From Nonomuraea gerenzanensis (GTDB lineage Bacteria > Actinomycetota > Actinomycetes > Streptosporangiales > Streptosporangiaceae): a stretch of DNA of 64,000 nt. The notes beneath the pieces were generated by a model, which was not told where the DNA came from, searched no databases, and saw only the letters and a program-made list of their open reading frames with translations. The stretch spans positions 7,750,001 through 7,814,000 of the forward strand of contig NZ_CP084058.1 in assembly GCF_020215645.1 (NCBI RefSeq). The letters run 5' to 3'. Below are positions 51,740-60,493 of this stretch, one piece after another (the first letter of the stretch is position 1; every line of letters begins with the position of its first letter). Both the position numbers and the translations under genes were made by a program.

Positions 51740-52513
51740 ATGAGCGTTCCCGGCATCGTCGTTCACCGCGACGCCGACGTCCTGGCCAAGGCCGTCGCCG
51801 CGCGGATCATCACCCGGCTGGTCGACGTGCAGTCGGCCAAGGGCTCGGCGTCGCTCGTCCTGACGGGCGGCACCGTCGGCATCGCCACGCTGGCGGCCAT
51901 CGCCGCCACCCCGGCCAGGGACGCCGTCGACTGGCGGCGCCTGGACATCTGGTGGGGCGACGAACGCTTCGTGCCCTCGGGTGACAAGGAACGCAACGAG
52001 ACCGGCGCCCGCGACGCCCTGCTCGACCACGTGGACGTGGACCCCGCCCGGGTGCACGTCATGCGCGGCCCCGACTCGGGCATGACGGCCGAGGAGTCGG
52101 CCGACGCGTACGCCGCCGAGCTGCGCGCCGCCGCCCGCCCCGAGGACCACGGGCCGGTGCCCAGCTTCGACGTGATGCTGCTCGGCATGGGCCCCGACTC
52201 CCACGTCGCCTCCCTGTTCCCCGGCATGCCCGCCCTCTACGACACCCGCCCGGTGGTGGCGGTCCACGGCTCCCCCAAGCCGCCGCCCACCCGCATCTCC
52301 CTGACCCTGCCCACCATCCAGGCCTCCCGCGAGGTGTGGGTCGTGGCGGCCGGCGAGGAGAAGTCGGGCGCGGTGCGGCTCGCGCTGTCGTCGTCCGGGC
52401 ACGTGCAGGTGCCTGCCGCGGGGGCGCGGGGGCGGGGGCGGACGTTGTTCCTGCTGGATCGGGCGGCGGCCAGTAAGATTCCGCCGGGGTTGGGGCGGAT
52501 GGCTTCGCCGTGA
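51740..52513 (+). CDS. pgl: 6-phosphogluconolactonase
   Basis: Pgl (257 residues) hydrolyses 6-phosphogluconolactone to 6-phosphogluconate. SLVLTGGTVGIATL holds the phosphate loop; DWRRLDIWWGDERFVP, DVMLLGMGPDSHVASLFPG and SLTLPTI are family motifs. I chose ATG 51740 with GGGGAG 7 nt upstream; ATG 51713 overlapping the opcA stop would add nine residues. Last gene of the operon; it ends only 4 nt from the convergent lipoprotein gene. Confidence 0.95.
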   Translation: MSVPGIVVHRDADVLAKAVAARIITRLVDVQSAKGSASLVLTGGTVGIATLAAIAATPARDAVDWRRLDIWWGDERFVPSGDKERNETGARDALLDHVDVDPARVHVMRGPDSGMTAEESADAYAAELRAAARPEDHGPVPSFDVMLLGMGPDSHVASLFPGMPALYDTRPVVAVHGSPKPPPTRISLTLPTIQASREVWVVAAGEEKSGAVRLALSSSGHVQVPAAGARGRGRTLFLLDRAAASKIPPGLGRMASP

Positions 52514-52517
52514 GTGG

Positions 52518-53105
52518 TTAGGGCGGTGCAGGGGCGCCGAGGGTGCAGGTGAAGAGCTCGGCGTAGCGGCGTTGGGCGATCTGCATGAGTTGGGTCAGGT
52601 CGTGGTTCTGGTCGCGGGTGGGGTTCCGCTTGACGGTGATGCCGATGAGCGAGTTGTTCGAGCCGCAGCGGAACCACGCCTCCACCGTCCGGTACGGGTA
52701 CGTGCGGATGTCGATGTCGCTGATCAGCCCCGTGCCGAGCTCCTCGGGAAGGGCGGCCGGATTGTGCTTCTTTCCGAACGCCATGTAGCGCTCGATGGCC
52801 CCGCGTGTGGCCGACACGTCATAGCTGGTGATCAGGAGGCTCTGAGCGGTGTTCGAGATGACGCAGGCATAACTGTCAGGGTGTCGCTTGTCGTCACCTG
52901 CCTGGTATGGCCCGGCGTAGCCGGTCAGCTCGGTCACAGCGGCCTGCGGGACGAAGTAGCAGAGGTAAGGCGGACGATCGGCGACCGGTCCGCGCACCGG
53001 CGCCGGAGCCGCCTTCGAAGCTTGTGGCGGTTCGGCCTGCGTGCATCCAGTGATGAGCGCGAAGACGCCTGCGGCGCTCAGCCAGGCCGCTCGGAGCTTA
53101 TCCAT
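52518..53105 (-). CDS. Secreted lipoprotein (possibly DUF3558-like)
   Basis: A 195-residue protein with a lipoprotein signal: MDKLRAAWLSAAGVFALITGC, C21 predicted lipidated (lipobox ITGC). The mature part has a Pro/Ala linker and four cysteines (YLCYF, SYACVI, FRCGS, FTCTL) that could form two disulfides, with TELTGYAGPYQAG and the C-terminal helix LTQLMQIAQRRYAELF. This pattern is like DUF3558-type lipoproteins, but I am not certain. It overlaps the end of the large DUF6571-like gene by 8 nt and is the last of a three-gene unit with it and a WXG-like gene. Confidence 0.8.
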   Translation of the reverse strand: MDKLRAAWLSAAGVFALITGCTQAEPPQASKAAPAPVRGPVADRPPYLCYFVPQAAVTELTGYAGPYQAGDDKRHPDSYACVISNTAQSLLITSYDVSATRGAIERYMAFGKKHNPAALPEELGTGLISDIDIRTYPYRTVEAWFRCGSNNSLIGITVKRNPTRDQNHDLTQLMQIAQRRYAELFTCTLGAPAPP

Positions 53106-55191
53106 CGCTGCTCGTTCCGGCCCTGACGTTTTTCTGGAAGGTAGTCGCTCCGGTGTCGGCGGACTGTCGCGCCTCCCCGAAGTCGGCCGGCACCGTGCTG
53201 TTGTCGGCCAGCCAGCGTGAGAAGCCGTCATACTCGTCTCTGCTCATCAGAATCGGATCCTTCACCCTCGGCGGGTCGCCGATCACGAAACGTTCGTTGA
53301 GATCGTCTCGCCGGTAGGCACCGTGAGCGACGGCGGATGAGGCGAGCATCTGTTTCACCAGCTCTTGGGCGGCTATGTCATCCGAAGCGGCGTCGCTGTA
53401 AGCCTCCTTGGTCTTGCCTCCCGCGTGCCCGCTCTGCTTGACCAGCCAGTCCCCGGCCTTGACATAGCCGTCTCTGATGAAGCTCTCGTAGATTCCATCC
53501 GCCGCATTGATTCCCAACTTGCCGACCTGCTGCGCAAAGGGGACGGGAACGAGACCGACCCCCTCCTTGACCAGCTTCCGCAACGCCTCGTCCGCCGCAT
53601 CCGCCTCCCTGCCCCACCCGACCAGAGCCGTCCGCCGAGCCTCCGAGAGATGCCCGAGCGCCGCGGAGTCAAGCGCGATCGCATTGTCCGTGAAGTCCTT
53701 GTCACGCGTCGCCAGCCCAAGGTCGATCCCACCTCGCAGATGAGCGAGCTGCGCGTGCAGCAGAGCCTGATACGCCTGATCGTCGATCGCCACGTCGAGC
53801 AGGACCCGATCGAGGTCGGTCGGGTTGAACCGTGCGGTGGCCCGTCCGTCGACCTCGCCCGTGAGCTGATCGTCGGGCAGCCGCGGATGCCGCTGGAAAT
53901 GCGCGAACACCATGTCCTCGGTGTGCTCGGCGAGGATGCGCGCCATGTTGTCGCGGGCGCCGGAGAGCCGATCCAGCTCGGACGCGTCCTTGATCCCGAT
54001 GTTCCCCGCGTCGTCGATCGACAGGTGCGACCCGACGACGTCCGAGTAGATCTGCGTCGCCATGACGGCCAGCCGCTTGGAGTCGGCGTCCGACCCCTTC
54101 ATCGCCGCCTCCATGGCCTCCCCCAGCGATTCGCCGCGATCGCCCATCTCCCACTGCGGGCGCCGGTCCCTCAACAGGTACGTCAGCAGGTCCCTGGAAC
54201 CGATGAGCGCCTGGGCGCGCTCCCTCGACGAACCTGCGACGGTCAGCAGCGCGGCGACCGGATCGACGACCCCGATGTCGCCGGACCCGGAGAACGGCCG
54301 GGTGTCCAGGGGAGCCGGCAGGTCGTACGCGTCCAGGTCGCGCGCCAGCGGCCACTCGCCGTGCTGCTTGAGGAAGTCGCGGTCCCACCGGATCAGGTCG
54401 TGGCCGATCGTGGTCATGAACGATGTGCTGAAGGCCTCCGCCGGCGCCGCCGCGAGGATCTGGCCGAGCGCCCCGTACCCGTGGATCGTCAGCTGCCCGC
54501 GCATGCCCGGGACCGGGATCTCCGCCCGGCCCTGCCTCTTCAGCTCCTCCTGGAAGCGCCGGGTGACGTGCGCGTCCTTGCTCGGGTCCGTCGCTGTGGC
54601 GAGGGCCTTGCCGAGCATGGACAGCACCTCGCGGTTGCGCCGCCGGAGCGCCTGCGCCGAACCGTCGCCGGCGTCGAGTGCCATGCGTACCTGCGCGCCC
54701 ATGGCGGCGGGCAACATGACCAGCCCCCACGCTCCCAGCTGCTCGATCAAGGCCGTGGCGAACCGCGGGTCGGACATCCGCCCGTGGTAGGCGAGCAGAC
54801 GCTCCGTCGCGTCCGCGTCCCCGCGGGCGGCGGCCTGCATCAGCGAGGCCGCCAGGCCCGCCTCCGCGCGTACGCCGGCCGGGATCAGTCGTGACTCGTC
54901 GATCCGCGTCAGGCCGGGACGCACGACTGCGCCGGGCAGCCGGTTGCCGAACACGTCCACGTCGATCTTCTCGGCCTCGTACGCCAGATCACGCCGCCGG
55001 TAGAGGTCGGGTGCCTGATCGGTGAGCCATTGCCCGACCCGGCCGATCGCGGCCACGCCTGGATGGGCGAGTTCGACCTCGTTGAGAATCGCCCCGATTC
55101 GTGCCGCACAATCCGTCAGGCCTTTTCCTGCGTTTTGTACACCATGCCCGAGTTGATGGATTTCGCTGGGGTCAAGGGACGAAAAGGACAT
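53098..55191 (-). CDS. Large DUF6571-like protein, possible type VII-type substrate
   Basis: A 697-residue protein with no signal peptide or membrane segment. Residues 1-60 look like a helical WXG-type head (DPSEIHQLGHGVQNAGKGLTD); the rest is helix-rich with SSFMTTIGHDLIRWDRDF near 255-275 and an internal segment GVGLVPVPFAQQVGKLGINAADG. The layout resembles actinobacterial DUF6571 proteins, large companions of WXG100-like genes. ATG 55191 shares a base with the stop of the WXG-like gene at 55191-55439. Export by a type VII system is possible but no secretion ATPase or membrane component is in the window. Function unknown. Confidence 0.8.
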   Translation of the reverse strand: MSFSSLDPSEIHQLGHGVQNAGKGLTDCAARIGAILNEVELAHPGVAAIGRVGQWLTDQAPDLYRRRDLAYEAEKIDVDVFGNRLPGAVVRPGLTRIDESRLIPAGVRAEAGLAASLMQAAARGDADATERLLAYHGRMSDPRFATALIEQLGAWGLVMLPAAMGAQVRMALDAGDGSAQALRRRNREVLSMLGKALATATDPSKDAHVTRRFQEELKRQGRAEIPVPGMRGQLTIHGYGALGQILAAAPAEAFSTSFMTTIGHDLIRWDRDFLKQHGEWPLARDLDAYDLPAPLDTRPFSGSGDIGVVDPVAALLTVAGSSRERAQALIGSRDLLTYLLRDRRPQWEMGDRGESLGEAMEAAMKGSDADSKRLAVMATQIYSDVVGSHLSIDDAGNIGIKDASELDRLSGARDNMARILAEHTEDMVFAHFQRHPRLPDDQLTGEVDGRATARFNPTDLDRVLLDVAIDDQAYQALLHAQLAHLRGGIDLGLATRDKDFTDNAIALDSAALGHLSEARRTALVGWGREADAADEALRKLVKEGVGLVPVPFAQQVGKLGINAADGIYESFIRDGYVKAGDWLVKQSGHAGGKTKEAYSDAASDDIAAQELVKQMLASSAVAHGAYRRDDLNERFVIGDPPRVKDPILMSRDEYDGFSRWLADNSTVPADFGEARQSADTGATTFQKNVRAGTSSDG

Positions 55192-55439
55192 CAGTCGCCC
55201 GGCCTTATCACGGTCGTCCGCGCGATCGCCTCATGAAGATGGTCGATGATTCCGCGCAGGCCCCGCCACAGCTCCGCGCGCTGATGTGCGAGATCACCGG
55301 CGAACGTGTCGGCGGCCGATCCCGTCCAGGTGTGCCCGCTCGAGAGCTGCAGCAACGGCCGGTCCAGGCAGTGCCAGTGCTGATCCGACAATTCCTGAGC
55401 GCGGCGCAACGCCTCCGTCAACTCGGCACGAGTAGCCAC
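55191..55439 (-). CDS. WXG100-like small helical protein
   Basis: An 82-residue protein from GTG 55439 with GGGAGG 6 nt upstream. Two long helices flank a HTWTGSAADTFAG turn (about residues 36-48), the W-x-G hairpin of the ESAT-6/WXG100 family. The second helix is LAHQRAELWRGLRGIIDHLHEAI. Such proteins are exported by type VII systems as dimers or serve as heads of larger substrates. Coupling by a shared base with the 697-residue gene suggests they are partners. Confidence 0.8.
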   Translation of the reverse strand: MATRAELTEALRRAQELSDQHWHCLDRPLLQLSSGHTWTGSAADTFAGDLAHQRAELWRGLRGIIDHLHEAIARTTVIRPGD

Positions 55440-55573
55440 GAAGAACCTCCCAGCCGAGCCGTACGGAAAAACGCGTCCGCCGCGGGCGGATTTTCGTTCC
55501 GGTTCACTTTGCCACGGCGTCGATCCGGCGTCACGCCGCTCCGTGAAAACCGGGAGAACGGAGTGCCACCTCC

Positions 55574-56632
55574 CTACGCGGACGGCATTCCATTTCCCTG
55601 TATTCCCGGCTTCCCGGCCGCGACGAGCGCGTCGATCTCCGCCAGCAGCTCCCGCTTCCGCCCCTCCCCCAAGTACGAGGCCCGCACCCCGTTCCGCGCG
55701 AACTCGGCCAGCTCCTCCTCCCCGAACCCGAACACCCGATGCGCCACCCGATACTCCTCCGCCAGCGTGGTGGCGAACATGGGCGGGTCGTCGCTGTTCA
55801 GAGTCACGTACAGCCCCTCCTCCAGCATCCGGGGCAGCGGATGGTCCTCGATCCTGCCCACCTGGCCGGTGCACACGTTGGAGGTGGGGCAGACGTCCAG
55901 GGGGAGCTGGGTGTCGCGGAGGTGGGCCACCAGGCGGGGGTCGGGCAGGCAGTTGATGCCGTGGCCGATGCGTTCGGCGCCGTAGCCGTCGATGACCTCC
56001 CAGATCGTCTCGGGGCCGGTCATCTCGCCGCCGTGCGGGACGCTGTGGAGGCCGGCGGCGCGGGCGGCGGAGAAGGCGGCGCGGTAGGCGTCGCGGTACT
56101 TGACGCGTTCCTGTTCTATGCCGCCGATGCCGAAACCTACCAGGGCGGCGGGAGGTTCCTGGAGGGCGTGGTCCAGGGTGATCCTGGCCGCCTCCTCGCC
56201 GTACTCGCCCGGGATGTCGAAGATGTAGGCCAGCTCGACGCCGTGGTCGGTCAGTGCGCGGCGGGCGGCGTGGTCGAGGGCCTCGGTGACCTCACGCATG
56301 GGCATGCCGACCAGGTGGTGGGCGTACGGGGTGACCTGCAGCTCCACGTAGCGGGCGCCCTGGGGGGCGAGGTCGCGGGCCAGGCCGAGGACGAGGGTGG
56401 CGACGTCCGCCGGCTCGCGGACGAGGGCGTTGACGGCCCGGTAGACGCGGGCGAAGTGCGGGAAGTCGACGAAGCGGTAGAAGGCGCGCAGTTCCTCCTC
56501 CGTGGTGGGCACCTGGCTGCCCGGGTGGCGGCGTGACAGCTCCAGCACGGTCGTGACCGAGGCGGAGCCGATGAGGTGGACGTGCAGCTCGACCTTGGGG
56601 AGGGCGTCGATGAAGGCGTCGATGGTGGTCAT
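55574..56632 (-). CDS. add: Adenosine deaminase family protein
   Basis: A 352-residue metal-dependent deaminase that converts adenosine to inosine. Zinc ligands H17 and H19 (ELHVHLIGS), the H200-G-G-E203 motif (SVPHGGEMTGP) with catalytic Glu, GHGINCLPD and D281-D282 (NSDDPPMF) are all present. The usual HxHLxG is HVHLIGS here. C-terminal region YRVAHRVFGFGEEELAEFARNGV fits family length. Single gene; a small number of actinomycete paralogues act on adenine or aminofutalosine, so substrate is not fixed. Confidence 0.92.
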   Translation of the reverse strand: MTTIDAFIDALPKVELHVHLIGSASVTTVLELSRRHPGSQVPTTEEELRAFYRFVDFPHFARVYRAVNALVREPADVATLVLGLARDLAPQGARYVELQVTPYAHHLVGMPMREVTEALDHAARRALTDHGVELAYIFDIPGEYGEEAARITLDHALQEPPAALVGFGIGGIEQERVKYRDAYRAAFSAARAAGLHSVPHGGEMTGPETIWEVIDGYGAERIGHGINCLPDPRLVAHLRDTQLPLDVCPTSNVCTGQVGRIEDHPLPRMLEEGLYVTLNSDDPPMFATTLAEEYRVAHRVFGFGEEELAEFARNGVRASYLGEGRKRELLAEIDALVAAGKPGIQGNGMPSA

Positions 56633-56730
56633 GCCGACGACCTTAGGGGTGACATTTCGCGAAAAAATAGGGTTTGTGATGGAATCTCACGCGAGATTGT
56701 CAGGTTCCGAGGCTGGGCTAGGCTGGGCCG

Positions 56731-57477
56731 GTGACCAACGCCGAAGCGTACGACCGCGGCTTCGCCCACCTCAGCTCGCACACCGTCGGCCCGCTGCTGG
56801 CCGTGGCACGCCGCAGCCGCGGCCGGCGCCTGCTCGACGTGGGCTGCGGCACCGGCGTGGTGACGGCGGCGGCGCTCGCGCTGGGAGCCGAGGTCACGGC
56901 CGTCGACCAGGATCCGGTCATGCTGGAGCTGCTCGCCCGGCGGCATCCGTACGCGACCATCCGCCGGGCGGCACTGCCCGAGCTGCCGTTCGAGGACGAG
57001 CGGTTCGACTGCGTGGCGGGAAACTTCGTGATCAACCACGTGGCCGACGCCGGCGCGGCGCTGCGCGAGCTGCACCGCGTGTTGCGGCCGGGCGGGAGTG
57101 TCGCGCTGAGCTGGTGGAAGTCCGACGAGATGACGGCCACGAGCGTGTTCAGCGAGGCCATCGCCGCCGCCGGGGTGCCCTACGAGCCGCCGGTCAGGCC
57201 CTTCGGCGCGCACGACACGCCGCCGCTGTTCCTCGCGCTGCTGGAGGGGGCGGGGTTCAGGGAGGGGGCCGTGGAGGCCGTCCGGTGGCGCCACCAGGTG
57301 GATCTGGGGGCGTGGTGGACGGATGTGGTGGGGGCGGGCGGGCCGAGGTTCGGGATGGTGGGCCGCCAGCCGCCGGAGGTGGCGGAGCGGATCAGGGCCG
57401 AGTATCTGCGGCTCGCGGCCCCGTACGCCGAGGAGGGGTTCCCCGTCTGCGCCTACCTGGCGCAGGCCGTCAAGTGA
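56731..57477 (+). CDS. Class I SAM-dependent methyltransferase
   Basis: A 248-residue methyltransferase starting at GTG 56731. Motif I is LLDVGCGTGVVTAAALALG (about 34-52), motif II acidic TAVDQDPVM, motif post-I RFDCVAGNFVINHVADAG and motif III ELHRVLRPGGSVALSWW, the UbiE/Methyltransf_11 layout. It is divergent from adenosine deaminase and convergent with a TetR gene; its stop codon lies in the first copy of a 17-bp direct repeat. Substrate unknown. Confidence 0.9.
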   Translation: MTNAEAYDRGFAHLSSHTVGPLLAVARRSRGRRLLDVGCGTGVVTAAALALGAEVTAVDQDPVMLELLARRHPYATIRRAALPELPFEDERFDCVAGNFVINHVADAGAALRELHRVLRPGGSVALSWWKSDEMTATSVFSEAIAAAGVPYEPPVRPFGAHDTPPLFLALLEGAGFREGAVEAVRWRHQVDLGAWWTDVVGAGGPRFGMVGRQPPEVAERIRAEYLRLAAPYAEEGFPVCAYLAQAVK

Positions 57478-57551
57478 TCCGGCTCAGGCCCTGAAGTGAC
57501 CCGGCTCAGGCCGACCCGGCGCACGCCCGTGAGAGTGACCCGGCTCAGGCC
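57474..57551. repeat. Three copies of a 17-bp direct repeat spanning two convergent stop codons
   Basis: GTGAYCCGGCTCAGGCC occurs at 57474-57490, 57496-57512 and 57535-57551; the last two are identical and the first differs at one base. Copy 1 contains the methyltransferase stop and copy 3 contains the TetR stop on the other strand. Confidence 0.85.
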
Positions 57552-58123
57552 GACCAGGCGGTGATCAGCGGCATGAGCACGCCGTCCACCGACTCCGTCA
57601 CGAACGCCTCGTCGAACACCGGCCCCGTGAAGATCATCCGGTGCCACACCAGCGCCTCCGCCACCCCGGACAACCGCCCGGCGTCCACCGGCGCGCCCAG
57701 CTCGCCCCGCGCCACGGCCCGCTCGATCAGCGCCTCCACGTCGCTGGCGTCACGCACCGGCAGGTGCGCGCGCAGCGTGCGGGCAAGCTCCTGGTCCGAC
57801 ACCAGCGTCGAGGACAGCCCGATGACCAGCGCGTGCTTGCGCTCCACCGCCTCGCACAGGCCACCGAAGATCGAGGCCACGTCGCCCCGCAGCGACCCGG
57901 TGTCCTGGCCGCGCGGCACGCCGGTGTCGAGGCGGCGGCAGATCACGTCCACGACCAGCTCGGGCTTGCCCGCCCAGCGCCGGTAGATGGTGGCCTTGCT
58001 GGCCCTGGCCCGCTTGGCGATCTGGTCGACGGTCATGCGGTCGTAACCGACCTCGGACAGCAGCTCCACGGTGGCGTCGAGAATGGCCCTGTCGCGGTCA
58101 GGGCTGAGTGGAGCCACGTGCAC
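57545..58123 (-). CDS. TetR-family regulator of the adjacent SDR gene
   Basis: A 192-residue TetR protein. Helix-turn-helix at residues about 10-55 (RAILDATVELLSEVGYDRMTVDQIAKRARASKATIYRRWAGK split), then a TetR_C_16-type ligand domain (LRAHLPVRDASDVEALIERAVARGEL). It is encoded downstream of and overlapping by 26 nt the SDR gene, on the same strand, so both are read from one promoter carrying a perfect 19-bp palindrome (59005-59023), its probable operator. Confidence 0.92.
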   Translation of the reverse strand: MHVAPLSPDRDRAILDATVELLSEVGYDRMTVDQIAKRARASKATIYRRWAGKPELVVDVICRRLDTGVPRGQDTGSLRGDVASIFGGLCEAVERKHALVIGLSSTLVSDQELARTLRAHLPVRDASDVEALIERAVARGELGAPVDAGRLSGVAEALVWHRMIFTGPVFDEAFVTESVDGVLMPLITAWSA

Positions 58124-58991
58124 GTCCTTCAGCGAACTCCTCGAATCGTACGCCGGTCAGCTCTGCGGACACCTCCCACAGCCGCGCAGCGAGCTCCTCG
58201 GAGCGGGCCGCCTGGGAGGGGCTCAGCCGCTTGGCCCTGGGCCCGAAGTACTCGCCTCCGCGCACGTCGGGCGAGGTCGCCGCGTACAGGGAGGGCACGG
58301 CGCCGGCGGCGGCGGGCTTCAGCAGCAACCGGACGAGCGGCTGGAGCGGCCCCACCTTCACGATGTTCGTGGCGGTGGTGCCGGGGTGGGTGGCGACGCT
58401 CTTCACATCCACGCCCGCGCGGTCGGCCCGCCGCTGCAGCTCCAGCGCGAACAGCAGGTTGGCGAGCTTGGAGCGCGCGTAGGCGGACATGCGCCCGTAG
58501 CCGCGCTCCAGGCCGAGGTCGTCGAAGTCGAGCCTGCCGGCGGCGTGCGCGTCGCTGGTCACGGTCACCACCCGCGCGCCGGGCCGGGCGAGCAGGAGCG
58601 GCAGGAGCAGCCCGGTGAGCGCGAAGTGCCCCAGGTGATTGGTGCCGAACTGCATCTCGAAGCCGTCCTTGGTCTCCCGCCTGGGGATCAGGCCGACGCC
58701 GGCGTTGTTCACCAGCAGGTCCAGCCTGGTCACGCCGGCGGCGAACCGCCGCACCGAGGCGAGGTCGGCCAGGTCGAGCAGGCCGAGCTCGACCTGCCCG
58801 CCGGGCACTTCACTCAGGATCCGCCGGACCGCCTCAGCGCCCCTGCCGGGGTCGCGGGCGGCCACGACGACGTGGGCGCCGTGGCGAGCCAGCTCCAGCG
58901 CGGTGGGCAGGCCGATGCCGCTGCTCGCGCCCGTCACGACGGCGCTGGTGCTGGTCAGGTCGGGCATGGAGGCGGGGGTCCAGGTCGTCAT
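58098..58991 (-). CDS. Short-chain dehydrogenase/reductase
   Basis: A 297-residue SDR of the retinol-dehydrogenase-like type. Cofactor motif TGASSGIG near 21-28, NNAG in DLLVNNAGVG, catalytic YARSK (Y-x3-K) with the preceding serine in TVTSDAHA, and PGTTATNI near the substrate loop. ATG 58991 has GGGAG upstream. A TetR operator lies 14 nt before the start and the tetR gene overlaps its 3' end, so it is a self-contained inducible unit; the substrate is unknown. Confidence 0.92.
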   Translation of the reverse strand: MTTWTPASMPDLTSTSAVVTGASSGIGLPTALELARHGAHVVVAARDPGRGAEAVRRILSEVPGGQVELGLLDLADLASVRRFAAGVTRLDLLVNNAGVGLIPRRETKDGFEMQFGTNHLGHFALTGLLLPLLLARPGARVVTVTSDAHAAGRLDFDDLGLERGYGRMSAYARSKLANLLFALELQRRADRAGVDVKSVATHPGTTATNIVKVGPLQPLVRLLLKPAAAGAVPSLYAATSPDVRGGEYFGPRAKRLSPSQAARSEELAARLWEVSAELTGVRFEEFAEGRARGSTQP

Positions 58992-59004
58992 CGCCACTCC
59001 CGGC

Positions 59005-59023
59005 GTACGAAACCGTTTCGTAC
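59005..59023. promoter_or_regulatory. Perfect 19-bp TetR-type operator
   Basis: GTACGAAACCGTTTCGTAC has 9-bp arms around one central base, 14 nt upstream of the SDR start. Its size and symmetry match TetR/AcrR operators. Binding by the TetR protein encoded at 57545-58123 is inferred. Confidence 0.7.
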
Positions 59024-59032
59024 ACCGTAACA

Positions 59033-60493
59033 TCACCGCAGCGCCGGCCGGAGGTCCTCCTCCCCCTCCACCAGGCCGTGCTCGGTCAGCTCCCAGAAGT
59101 GGCGCCGGTCGGGCCGGGCGAGCTGCCACAACGCCTTGTACGCCGCCACGCTCATCAGCGCCCAGTACAGCGGGACGGTGAGCATCGCCCGCACGGCCGG
59201 GAAGAGCCCGCGTTCCAGGCACCCGGCCATCATGCAGTAGATCATCAGCGAGTTGCCGATCACCATGGCCGCGGCGCCGCAGTAGAGCGAGAGCGGGGGG
59301 AAGAGCGCCTGCACGTACCGGGTGCCGGTGCACAGGTAGAGCAGCGTCAGCCCCCAGAAGAACGGGTTGACCAGCGTGGTGAGCGTGGACAGGCCCATCG
59401 TCAGGTGGAAGGCGAGCGTCTGCTTCGTGCCCAGTTGCCGCCACAGCAGCACCGGGTGCCTGGTGTGCACGAGCCAGGTCTGCAGGTACCCCTTGATCCA
59501 GCGGCTGCGCTGGCGGATCCAGTTGCCCAGGCGGCTGTTGGCCTCCTCCTCGGTGACCGAGACCATCATGCGCACGTCCCAGCCCCGGCGGGCGATGCGG
59601 ATGCCCAGGTCGGCGTCCTCGGTCACGTTGTACGGATCCCAGCCGCCCAGGGCGAGCAGCGCGTCGGTGCGGAAGTGGTTGGAGGTGCCGCCCAGCGGGA
59701 TCGGCAGCCGGTGGCGGTCGAGCCCGCGCAGCATGAGGCTGAAGTGGGTGGCGTACTCGGCGGCGAAGCACCGGGTCAGCCAGTTCGTCCAGGGGTTCCA
59801 GTACTGCAGCTCGGCCTGCACGCAGACGACCCTGCCGGGCAGCGCGCGGAAGGCGAGCACGGCCTTGCGGAGCTGGTCGGGGGCGGGCCGGTCCTCGGCG
59901 TCGTAGACGACCACGAACTCGCCGCGCGCCCGGGCCAGCCCGATGTTGCACGCCTTCGGCTTGGTACGCGGCGCGGACGGCGGCACCAGCACCACCTCGA
60001 ACGGCGCGCTCAGCTCGGGCAGCGCCGCGCGGGTCTCGTCGTCGTCCGCCTCGATCAGCAGCAGGATCTGCAGCGACTCGGCCGGGTAGTCGAGGCTCGC
60101 CAGGCGCTCCAGCAGGGACGGCAGCACCGCCGCCTCACGGTACAGCGGCACCAGCACGGTGTAGGCCGGCAGCGTCTCGGCCGACAGCCGGTGCAGGTCC
60201 GCCTCGTCCAGGTCGATGACCGGCGCCTCCCACGCCCCCAGCACGACGACCGTCTTGAAGCCGAGCACGACGAGGTAGACCGCGGTGGCCAGGGCGACGG
60301 CGGCCTGGCACCACCACAGCGGCGACGGCCCCCACCCGAACGCCAGGTGCGCGGCCAGCGCGACGGCGATCACCGCCGGGACCGCGACGGCGCAGACCGC
60401 CTGGCCCCGGCTGAGCAGGTGCCGGGCGCTCAGGTCCGCGTCGAGGACGCCGATGCCCGCCTGTCCCGCGCGCTCGCGATGTGGCGTGCTCAT
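59033..60493 (-). CDS. Membrane GT2 glycosyltransferase (cellulose-synthase-like)
   Basis: A 486-residue processive-type family 2 glycosyltransferase. Two N-terminal transmembrane segments precede the catalytic domain: donor-binding YTVLVPLYREAAVL (near 110-125), DAED at 198-201, TED at 291-293 and QRSRW at 328-332, the D,D,TED,Q(Q/R)xRW layout of cellulose/curdlan/hyaluronan synthases. Four or more further transmembrane segments follow. It probably makes and extrudes a surface polysaccharide. ATG 60493 shares a base with the stop of the upstream large transferase gene. Confidence 0.9.
   Translation of the reverse strand: MSTPHRERAGQAGIGVLDADLSARHLLSRGQAVCAVAVPAVIAVALAAHLAFGWGPSPLWWCQAAVALATAVYLVVLGFKTVVVLGAWEAPVIDLDEADLHRLSAETLPAYTVLVPLYREAAVLPSLLERLASLDYPAESLQILLLIEADDDETRAALPELSAPFEVVLVPPSAPRTKPKACNIGLARARGEFVVVYDAEDRPAPDQLRKAVLAFRALPGRVVCVQAELQYWNPWTNWLTRCFAAEYATHFSLMLRGLDRHRLPIPLGGTSNHFRTDALLALGGWDPYNVTEDADLGIRIARRGWDVRMMVSVTEEEANSRLGNWIRQRSRWIKGYLQTWLVHTRHPVLLWRQLGTKQTLAFHLTMGLSTLTTLVNPFFWGLTLLYLCTGTRYVQALFPPLSLYCGAAAMVIGNSLMIYCMMAGCLERGLFPAVRAMLTVPLYWALMSVAAYKALWQLARPDRRHFWELTEHGLVEGEEDLRPALR

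Noticed and set aside
52518..55439. A complete type VII secretion locus
   Set aside because: Only WXG-like and companion genes are present; no EccC/EccD/mycosin-type component is in the window.
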